Source: Vampirovibrionales bacterium
GTDB taxonomy: Bacteria; Cyanobacteriota; Vampirovibrionia; Vampirovibrionales; JAGQHJ01
Direction of reading: 5' to 3'
Length of the DNA stretch: 11,672 nucleotides
NCBI GenBank assembly: GCA_025451145.1
Contig: JANWKX010000012.1
Coordinates: 1 to 11,672, forward strand
A program made the translations under genes and the position numbers. This document shows positions 5,793-11,672 of this stretch, in pieces (positions within the stretch are counted from its first letter, which is position 1; each line of letters opens with the position of its first letter). Under the pieces are notes generated by a model. It was given only the letters and a program-made list of their open reading frames with translations, was not told the origin of the DNA and did not search any database.

Positions 5793-8149
5793 ATTTTTTT
5801 ATCGTCTTTGAGGCAATCTTCAAAGAAGGATTCAAAGGCCTGAATGGCTTGAGCATCCTCAAATAACGTCCCATTGAGTTCAAGAATTTTTTCGTGGATG
5901 CTTTGCCGGTATTCCGGGTCGGTTCCAAGCCGGACGGCCTTCTCAATGTAATCTTCCGGCGATGAGGCAATGCAATCCTCCATGCCCATTTTCTGGTAGC
6001 ATCCGTAAGCCATCCGACCTCTCATATAGGCGGTGGGTAACGTCACAACCGGTGTCCCCAGGAAGAGGGCCTCATAGGTGGTTCGTCCTCCGCCAAAGTG
6101 AAGGGTGTCCAACATCACGTCGGCCATGGAAATGAGGGTCAGAAAATCCGGGTAAGGCAGCTCATGCAGAATCTTAATTTGAGGCAAAATATCGCTATAG
6201 GTTTGGGCAAGGCGATCCAGGAAAATGGTTTCCCATTCTGGATAAAGGGCATTGGTGAGAACCAGAACGCCGTTGGTATCCTGCCTGAGAATCTGGCCAA
6301 CCAAATCATCAAACTCCGGATGCAGCTTAAAAAAGGATTGCGGGCAAAGATACAGATGCTGGTCGGGCTGAAGCCCTAATGTTTCACGGTTGAGCTGAGT
6401 CGGCTCAAAATCAGGCCGTCGGAAGTAAGTTGGAATGGTCTCCAGTTGTACAAGCTTTTCAGTGTATTGGGTCTGGCCATATTTTGTCTCAAAAAACTTG
6501 GAGGACAAATAATAATCAATGGTGGGAATCCCCGATGTCACGGGATGGCCCCAAGTCACGCACTGTACCGGGGCAAAACGATTAAATCCCAAAAAATACG
6601 TTAACGGGTCCATGCCAATATCGGTATAAAGCAAAATATCCAGGTTTTCAGCCGCTATAGACTGACTGGCACGGTCCATATTGCCTGTGGGAAGATAGAC
6701 AAACTTATAAGGCGTTTTAATCGGGAGTTTCTCTTGATAACCGATTGAAAAAATAATAATGTCGAATTTTTCCCGGGAAAGCCCCTCAATGATGCCGTAA
6801 AAAACCTTCGCGATGGTATGGGAGGGGGTAAAATATCGTGAAATAAACCCAATCTTGGGCTTTGGGTTCGGCTGATGCTCAACGGTCAGCCATGGGGTCG
6901 ACGCTGAAAACAACACCCCTAGATCCGCTTGTATTGGCCGATCATTTAAGCCTTGATAAACCAGATAGAAGTTGGTCAGTCCCACATCGCCCACCGGATT
7001 CGGCAAGGTGATGTTATCGGCCTTCAATTCGGCGATACTCTGGATTAACGCTTCACGGCACCGATTCATCTCATCTAAGGAATGATATATCGGAGGCATG
7101 GAGATTGCCTCCCTGACCCGAATACCATCATTGGGCTCTGCTTGGTAGGCCTTAGAAAAGCCAATCTTGGCTGTTTCCAGTTGACCTGTCATAACAAGCA
7201 AATCAGACATCATTTTAAGGCCATTGTAGTGATCGGGCTTTAACGTTAAGGCCTTCCCCAGGTAAAACTTGGCCATGGGGGCATTAAACTGGCTGTGATA
7301 AATAAACCCTGCGTTATAGTTGGCTTCCAGGTTATTCGGGTCATAAAACAATGCTTTTAAATAACGGTCCAAGGCCTCTGACAGGAGCCCAAAGGTTTTA
7401 TAAATCAATCCCAGGTTGGTATAAGCAATGGGATTCTTGGAATCAATATCTACGGCTTTTTGCCCAAAATAAACGGCCTCTTTGAAATTCCCTTGCTTGG
7501 AAAGCAAAATGCTGAAATTCAATAAGCTTTCGACGCGATTTGGATCCAGCAACAGGGCCTGCTGATAATAATTGCAAGCCACGTCAATCTGATTCTCCAA
7601 CTGGGCGATACAGCCTAAATTGTGATAGGTTGCGGTTTTATCGGCGGGTAATGTTAGATGATGGTTAAATTGCTCTTTGGCCAAAGCCAATTCGCCCATA
7701 CGATAATAACTATGCGCCAGTTGAAAACAGGCATCCGCAAGGCCAGGTTTTAGTTGTAAAGCCTTTTTAAACTGTTCCACTGCCGGAATATAATGCTCTT
7801 TTTCTTTCAGTAAATGGCCTAATTGGTGGTGAATATCCGGGTTTGAATGCCCCTGAATGATGGCGCTTTCATAGCAATTTTTAGCAGCATCCCACATGCT
7901 GGCGCTTTTAAGCGTCGCCCCCAGGTTGAGATAATGGCTAATATCAGAGGGATTGAGTTCAACAGCTTTTTGGAAATAACCGATGGCCGATAAAATATCA
8001 CCGGCTTGAATCCATAAAAGTCCTAATAATCGATGGATTTCAGGATCCGTGGGATTCTCTTTCAAGGCTTGATCATAGAGTTGTCGAGCCTCTGCCAGTT
8101 CACCAGCCTGGTGTTTTTGAATACCTGATTCTACGAGGTTTCCTGGCAC
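5789..8149 (-). CDS. TPR-containing O-GlcNAc-transferase-like glycosyltransferase (GT41 type)
   Basis: A 786-residue protein resembling O-linked N-acetylglucosamine transferase (SPINDLY/OGT, family GT41), which moves a sugar from a nucleotide sugar to Ser/Thr of proteins. Residues about 5-345 carry roughly ten TPRs in 34-residue register (for example PEIHRLLGLLWIQAGDILSA, then IGYFQKAVELNPSD). Residues about 430-780 are the catalytic region: IGFISRYFTPSHTIAKVF with His444, the interdomain ALYPEWE stretch, CPQSFFKLHP with Lys608 (matching the essential OGT lysine), and HFGGGRTTYEALFLGTPVVTLP from His684, the nucleotide-sugar site. No signal peptide; cytosolic. The GTG start at 8149 is forced: an in-frame TAA lies 21 bases upstream, and a later start would break the first TPR; no good ribosome site is visible. 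The sugar donor and targets are unknown. It converges with the TPR protease and diverges from a small exported protein. Confidence 0.9.
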   Translation of the reverse strand: MPGNLVESGIQKHQAGELAEARQLYDQALKENPTDPEIHRLLGLLWIQAGDILSAIGYFQKAVELNPSDISHYLNLGATLKSASMWDAAKNCYESAIIQGHSNPDIHHQLGHLLKEKEHYIPAVEQFKKALQLKPGLADACFQLAHSYYRMGELALAKEQFNHHLTLPADKTATYHNLGCIAQLENQIDVACNYYQQALLLDPNRVESLLNFSILLSKQGNFKEAVYFGQKAVDIDSKNPIAYTNLGLIYKTFGLLSEALDRYLKALFYDPNNLEANYNAGFIYHSQFNAPMAKFYLGKALTLKPDHYNGLKMMSDLLVMTGQLETAKIGFSKAYQAEPNDGIRVREAISMPPIYHSLDEMNRCREALIQSIAELKADNITLPNPVGDVGLTNFYLVYQGLNDRPIQADLGVLFSASTPWLTVEHQPNPKPKIGFISRYFTPSHTIAKVFYGIIEGLSREKFDIIIFSIGYQEKLPIKTPYKFVYLPTGNMDRASQSIAAENLDILLYTDIGMDPLTYFLGFNRFAPVQCVTWGHPVTSGIPTIDYYLSSKFFETKYGQTQYTEKLVQLETIPTYFRRPDFEPTQLNRETLGLQPDQHLYLCPQSFFKLHPEFDDLVGQILRQDTNGVLVLTNALYPEWETIFLDRLAQTYSDILPQIKILHELPYPDFLTLISMADVMLDTLHFGGGRTTYEALFLGTPVVTLPTAYMRGRMAYGCYQKMGMEDCIASSPEDYIEKAVRLGTDPEYRQSIHEKILELNGTLFEDAQAIQAFESFFEDCLKDDKKI

Positions 8150-8176
8150 AGCACGACATCTTTCAAGGACTTAACA

Positions 8177-8193
8177 AATTAATTGAGTTAATT
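8177..8193. promoter_or_regulatory. Dyad in the divergent spacer between glycosyltransferase and small exported protein genes
   Basis: AATTAA (8177-8182), five bases, then TTAATT (8188-8193) form a symmetric site in the 126-base AT-rich spacer from which two genes are read outward. This is where shared control would be expected. No consensus promoter in either direction was convincing. AT-only arms make chance occurrence likely. Confidence 0.25.
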
Positions 8194-8275
8194 ATTGTAA
8201 ATTTTCAGGGCATAGCGCTTCAGAAGCCATCCTATTATCCGATGATTTCTAAGATGCAGCAAGATTAGGGCTTCC

Positions 8276-8695
8276 ATGAAACAACTTTTGTTGATTCCGA
8301 TTATCCCTTTGTTTATGTTCCAAGTGGCAATGGCATGGAACACACTACCCTATGCCCACAATAAAGCCTTTCCTACTCATATCTCAACCAACGAGTATGA
8401 CAGTAACGCCATTCCGCAGATTAGCCATAATTTTAAAAATCGCTACTCAGAAGCATTTGAGCAACATCAAAACAGTTTAACCCAAGCGCAAAAAGACGAA
8501 GAAAGTGCCTTTCACCATTACCGACTAGGGAAACTCCATTATCAATTAGGGCATTGGAATGCCGCCAAATCAGAGTTTTTAGCAGTCGCACGATCTGAAC
8601 ATGCCGATTTACTACAGGATCCTCGAATTTCCTACATGATGAAGCGGGAAATCAAGATAGCGCTTCTGAAAGACACCCAGGAATCCACCGATTAA
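8276..8695 (+). CDS. Small exported TPR-like protein of unknown function
   Basis: A 139-residue protein. Residues 1-20 form a clear signal peptide (MKQLLLIPIIPLFMFQVAMA, likely cleavage before Trp21) with no lipobox cysteine, so it should be periplasmic or secreted. Residues about 62-108 contain one TPR-like helix pair (FHHYRLGKLHYQLGHWNAAKSEFLAVAR). The remaining N-terminal part is polar and probably extended. ATG 8276 is preceded by AGGG (8267-8270) five bases upstream. It is divergent from the TPR glycosyltransferase and lies near the exported TPR protease, so a common pathway is possible but not shown. Its TAA stop (8693-8695) lies in the end of repeat copy B. Confidence 0.82.
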   Translation: MKQLLLIPIIPLFMFQVAMAWNTLPYAHNKAFPTHISTNEYDSNAIPQISHNFKNRYSEAFEQHQNSLTQAQKDEESAFHHYRLGKLHYQLGHWNAAKSEFLAVARSEHADLLQDPRISYMMKREIKIALLKDTQESTD

Positions 8696-8900
8696 GAACC
8701 TTTCCGAGAAATATTCAGGACGAATAGCTGCAAGGAGCCCAGCGAAACGAAGTGAAGCGTTATAAAATTTAGGGCCCCCAACGAGGCACGCTTGCCGAGT
8801 TGGGTAGAGAGCCGGAGTTTACACAGGAGTAAATGAGGATTCGAGCACCACAGTGACAACACAGATGCCTGTTATGGAGGTTTCTCGAATAGGTTCTAAG
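8692..8900. repeat. Intergenic inverted-repeat element, copy B (long form)
   Basis: About 208 bases fill the gap between two convergent genes. The plus-strand end reads TAAGAACCTTTCCGAGAAA and the other end, on the minus strand, TAGAACCTATTCGAGAAA: terminal inverted repeats of about 17 bases with two mismatches. The TAA (8693-8695) and the TAG (minus strand, 8898-8896) are the stop codons of the two flanking genes. The outer parts align with copy A. In addition there is an inner segment of about 104 bases (8739-8842), bounded by GAGC direct repeats (8735-8738 and 8843-8846), absent from copy A. No open reading frame and no transposase are present. Confidence 0.75.
8777..8804 (+). other. Hairpin inside repeat copy B
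   Basis: CCCAAC (8777-8782) pairs with GTTGGG (8799-8804) and, across a two-base mismatch, GGCA (8785-8788) pairs with TGCC (8793-8796) around a CGCT loop. A second, smaller hairpin follows: TTTAC (8818-8822) with GTAAA (8829-8833). Both lie in the segment that copy A lacks. The stems suggest a folded RNA or a structural DNA element; there is no T-run that would make a classical terminator. Confidence 0.55.
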
Positions 8901-10440
8901 TTAAGGACGGGTGTTTTAGTAAAGATGGACAGGACATTGCTTCAGGTATGGGCAGCCCCATGAGGTCCAGAATCGTTGGCGCAATATCGGCCAATTTGGC
9001 GTCCTTGATTTGATCAAGCCCGTATCCAGTATTATTGGAGACAAGAATCAGCGGAACTGGGTTTGACGTGTGTGCCGTCAAGGGATTTCCATTGGCATCT
9101 TTCATCAGCTCCGCGTTGCCATGATCGGCAGTGACCAAAGTCACCCATTGATGCTCCAAGGCGCTATTGATGATCTCTTTGAGCGCCTTATCAACCGCTT
9201 TAATGGCCAGTCCTGTGGCCTCCAGATTTCCTGTATGGCCAACCATATCAGGGTTTGCGAAATTGACGGCAATAAACTGATAATCATTGGATTGGAGCGC
9301 TTTGATAACAGTCGTCTCAATTTCAGGCAGACTCATCTCCGGCTTTAAATCATAGGTTTTAATCCGAGGCGATGGAATTAAATCCCGTGTTTCACCTGGA
9401 AAGGGTTCTTCCCGTTCACCGCTTAAAAAATACGTAATATGGGCATATTTTTCGGTTTCAGCAACCCGTAACTGATGCAAGTCATGCTCACTCAAAACCT
9501 GCCCTAAGGTCTCTTCAAGGACAGGTTTCGGGAAGGCTACAGGGATTTTGAAGGGCATGCCATAGATTGCCAAACTGGTAAATGATAAATTCTGGATGAC
9601 TTTACGCCGAGGAAACGCGTTAAAGTCCCTGGTGATAAAGGCTTCTGTCAACTCACGTTGTCGGTCTGGTCTAAAATTAAAGAAAATAATGGCATCGCCA
9701 TCATGCATGCCCCGATAATTTGGCTCACAAATCAAAGGCGGGATAAATTCATCCGTCAGGCCTTCTTCATACTGGGCCATAAGCGCTTCCATCGCACTAT
9801 CAAAATAAGGTCCATCAGGGGCCACTAAATTATTGTAGGCTTTCTCGATACGCTCCCATCGATTGTCTCTATCCATAGCGTAGAATCGACCGGCCATGGT
9901 CATGATCGGTGGAAATCCAAGTTCCCCCAGTTTCAATTGAATGGGCATCAAATAGGCTTCAGCGCTTTTTGGCGGCGTATCCCGGCCATCCGTGAAGGCA
10001 TGGGTGTAAACGTGTTCTACCCCTTGCTGTTTCGCCAAATCCAGCAATGCCATGAGGTGTCCTAAACGGCTATGGACACCGCCATCACTGGCCAACCCCA
10101 TTAAATGTAATGCCGACTGGTGAGATTTTACATGCGCGATCGCTTCTAATAACGCTTTATTATGGAAAAATGAATCTTCAGCGATGGCATGGTTAATCCG
10201 AACAATGCTCTGTTCGACCACACGACCGGCGCCGATGTTCAAATGACCCGTTTCGGAATTCCCCATCTGGTGATCCGGTAATCCGACAGCTTCGCCCGAA
10301 GCCTGAAGGGTGATGTAAGGATAAGTTTCTATCAAATGATTGTAGAATTCAGGATGGGCTTGGGCAATGGCATTGCCATAGGCTTCCTGCCGAAGCCCCC
10401 ATCCATCCAGAATGATCAATAACACACGCTGCGTCACCAT
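8896..10440 (-). CDS. gpmI: 2,3-bisphosphoglycerate-independent phosphoglycerate mutase
   Basis: A 514-residue enzyme that interconverts 3- and 2-phosphoglycerate in glycolysis and gluconeogenesis, using two metal ions (usually Mn) and a phosphoserine intermediate. It belongs to the alkaline phosphatase superfamily. Asp12 in LLIILDGWG and Ser62 in MGNSETGHLNIGAGR are the first metal ligand and the phosphorylated serine. HSRLGHLMALL, the phosphotransferase-domain motifs TDGRDTPP and GRFYAMDRDNRWER, and FFNFRPDRQREL follow. The metal ligands of the C-terminal half are in NFANPDMVGHTG, TADHGNAE and AHTSNPVPLI. Length is exactly as usual for the family, and all expected motifs are present, so it should be active in the cytosol. 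ATG 10440 has no clear Shine-Dalgarno sequence. The gene is divergent from ppsA, a neighbour in the same pathway. Its TAG stop is supplied by repeat copy B. Confidence 0.97.
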   Translation of the reverse strand: MVTQRVLLIILDGWGLRQEAYGNAIAQAHPEFYNHLIETYPYITLQASGEAVGLPDHQMGNSETGHLNIGAGRVVEQSIVRINHAIAEDSFFHNKALLEAIAHVKSHQSALHLMGLASDGGVHSRLGHLMALLDLAKQQGVEHVYTHAFTDGRDTPPKSAEAYLMPIQLKLGELGFPPIMTMAGRFYAMDRDNRWERIEKAYNNLVAPDGPYFDSAMEALMAQYEEGLTDEFIPPLICEPNYRGMHDGDAIIFFNFRPDRQRELTEAFITRDFNAFPRRKVIQNLSFTSLAIYGMPFKIPVAFPKPVLEETLGQVLSEHDLHQLRVAETEKYAHITYFLSGEREEPFPGETRDLIPSPRIKTYDLKPEMSLPEIETTVIKALQSNDYQFIAVNFANPDMVGHTGNLEATGLAIKAVDKALKEIINSALEHQWVTLVTADHGNAELMKDANGNPLTAHTSNPVPLILVSNNTGYGLDQIKDAKLADIAPTILDLMGLPIPEAMSCPSLLKHPSLT

Positions 10441-10448
10441 AATTCTTG

Positions 10449-10477
10449 ATTATCGTTCCCAACAATGTGCCATGCAA
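10449..10477 (-). promoter_or_regulatory. Candidate gpmI promoter close to the start codon
   Basis: On the minus strand, TTGCAT (10477-10472) and GATAAT (10454-10449) are separated by 17 bases. The -10 box matches five of six positions, the -35 box three. The -10 ends only eight bases before the ATG, so a transcript from here would be leaderless or nearly so, which fits the absence of a ribosome binding site. No comparable promoter for ppsA was found on the other strand of this 156-base divergent spacer. Confidence 0.35.
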
Positions 10478-10596
10478 TTAGCCAATCTCATTGTTTTGGT
10501 TTTCGATGAAACTCCCGGAGCAGGGAATGTCATGACGAAGGCATAACCCCTAGGATGAACACAAGTATCAGTAAACCGGAAACGAGGCAGCTACAG

Positions 10597-11672
10597 ATGG
10601 CGGTTCAGGTTCAGACCCAATATGTTCGATGGCTGAAAGATTTAAGCATTGGTGATGTGTCTATTGTGGGTGGTAAAAACGCCTCCCTGGGGGAGATGAT
10701 ATCAAACCTGCAACGCCATGGCATTCGCATTCCTGAAGGGTTTGCCACCACCGCAGAAGCTTACCGGCAATTCGTGACGTTCAATCATATTGATGGCGGA
10801 TTACGAGAGACGCTCGACAAGTTGAGGCAGCAAAAAATATCACTGCCGGAAGCCGGAAAAGCGATTCGGCACTTATTTCTGGCCGGAAAATTTTCTGAGG
10901 CCATCGAGCACGATATTTTGGAAATGTACCGAGAGCTTGGACAAAAATATAACAGAACCGACGTGGATGTGGCTGTCAGAAGCAGCGCCACGGCAGAAGA
11001 TCTACCCACTGCCAGTTTTGCCGGGCAGCAGGAAAGCTTTTTGAATGTTTCCGGCCATGCCGAATTATTGGATGCCTGTCGGCGATGCTATGCATCATTG
11101 TTTACCGATAGGGCCATTGCCTATCGTGAAGCCCAGGGTTTTGATCACCTCAAGGTCGCCTTATCCATCGGTGTTCAAAAAATGGTCCGATCAGATAAAG
11201 CGGGAGCCGGCGTCATGTTTACGTTGGATACCGAAACCGGCTTTCCAAGGGTCGTTCTCATTAATGCCGATTGGGGCCTAGGGGAAAACGTCGTTCAAGG
11301 AGCTGTGACGCCGGATGAGTATATGGTTTTTAAACCGCTTTTAAAACACCCTCACCTGGAACCCATAATTGAGAAAAAATTAGGGATCAAGGAAAAAACG
11401 ATGATTTATGCCACAGATGGCACAAAGGCCACAACAGTGAATATCGATACCCCTTACAACAAGCGGGATACTTTTGTTCTAAGCAACCATGACATTTTAA
11501 CCCTGGCCAGATGGGGCTGCATCATTGAAGAACATTACAAAAGGCCCATGGATATCGAATGGGCCAAGGATGGCGAGTTGAACGAATTATTTATTGTTCA
11601 GGCCAGGCCTGAGACCGTTGAGTCCCAGAGACAGAAGGGTGTGATTAATAATTATACGCTTTTGGAAAAAGG
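10597..11672 (+). CDS. ppsA: Phosphoenolpyruvate synthase, N-terminal part
   Basis: About 358 residues, cut by the window edge; the full enzyme is usually near 800. PpsA makes phosphoenolpyruvate from pyruvate and ATP, releasing AMP and phosphate, for gluconeogenesis. The visible part is the ATP-grasp (PEP/pyruvate-binding) domain: IVGGKNASLGEMI near residues 18-30, VRSSATAEDLPTASFAGQQ with Arg128, the stretch GVMFTLDTETGF, GLGENVVQGAVTPDEY from Gly227, MDIEWAKDG with Glu321, and the closing LFIVQARPETV with Gln335 and Arg337. This pattern is PpsA rather than pyruvate phosphate dikinase. The swivelling His domain and the PEP-binding barrel lie beyond the edge. ATG 10597 is preferred: GAGG (10584-10587) precedes it and the length fits the family. 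An in-frame ATG at 10555 would add 14 residues but has only an AGG touching it. Divergent from gpmI. Confidence 0.95.
   Translation, partial: MAVQVQTQYVRWLKDLSIGDVSIVGGKNASLGEMISNLQRHGIRIPEGFATTAEAYRQFVTFNHIDGGLRETLDKLRQQKISLPEAGKAIRHLFLAGKFSEAIEHDILEMYRELGQKYNRTDVDVAVRSSATAEDLPTASFAGQQESFLNVSGHAELLDACRRCYASLFTDRAIAYREAQGFDHLKVALSIGVQKMVRSDKAGAGVMFTLDTETGFPRVVLINADWGLGENVVQGAVTPDEYMVFKPLLKHPHLEPIIEKKLGIKEKTMIYATDGTKATTVNIDTPYNKRDTFVLSNHDILTLARWGCIIEEHYKRPMDIEWAKDGELNELFIVQARPETVESQRQKGVINNYTLLEK

Noticed and set aside
8817..8850. TRNA-like appearance of the end of repeat copy B (GGATTCGAGC resembles a T-loop)
   Set aside because: No acceptor stem, D arm or anticodon arm can be folded around it, and the same end sequence belongs to the repeat family.
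8692..8900. Insertion sequence with transposase
   Set aside because: The element is only about 208 bases with no open frame, so at most it is a non-autonomous element; no transposase is present in the window.

Overview
The window is 11.7 kb of bacterial chromosome with moderate GC and AT-rich intergenic gaps. It holds two partial genes at the edges and eight complete genes. Genes are compact, most have Shine-Dalgarno sequences, and there is no phage, transposase, CRISPR, tRNA or rRNA. The organism cannot be fixed from this sequence alone. The HU protein and the TPR-plus-matrixin-type protease resemble proteins I associate with Cyanobacteria and their non-photosynthetic relatives (Vampirovibrionia/Melainabacteria). 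Another lineage, such as a proteobacterium, is not excluded.

Layout, left to right. Positions 1-294 are the 3' end of an unrecognised gene. After an AT-rich gap with repeated AAGCTT palindromes comes a coiled-coil protein with a winged-helix-like C-terminus (539-1141). A cytosolic glycoside hydrolase/phosphorylase of family GH130 (1297-2505) follows, behind a clear sigma70-type promoter. Then come a YciI-family protein (2588-2920) and an HU nucleoid protein (3146-3424) whose leader has a palindrome at the predicted transcription start and a hairpin. A secreted TPR protein with an embedded zinc metalloprotease domain (3703-5691) converges on a TPR-O-GlcNAc-transferase-like glycosyltransferase on the minus strand (5789-8149). 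A small exported TPR-like protein (8276-8695) is divergent from the glycosyltransferase and converges on cofactor-independent phosphoglycerate mutase gpmI (8896-10440, minus). A divergent phosphoenolpyruvate synthase, ppsA (10597 onward), runs off the right edge.

Functionally there are two themes. From 3703 to 8695, three neighbouring TPR proteins (exported protease, glycosyltransferase, small exported protein) suggest protein-protein scaffolding and protein modification. From 8896 on, gpmI and ppsA are divergent central-carbon genes of lower glycolysis and gluconeogenesis.

The most unusual structure is a pair of related intergenic repeat elements. They lie in the only two tail-to-tail gene junctions of the window (about 5688-5792 and 8692-8900). 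Both have terminal inverted repeats of the form TA(A)GAACC...GAAA. At all four ends the element's terminal TAG or TAA is the stop codon of the flanking gene. The second copy carries about 104 extra internal bases with two hairpins. I know of no described element with this behaviour, but I could not search for one.
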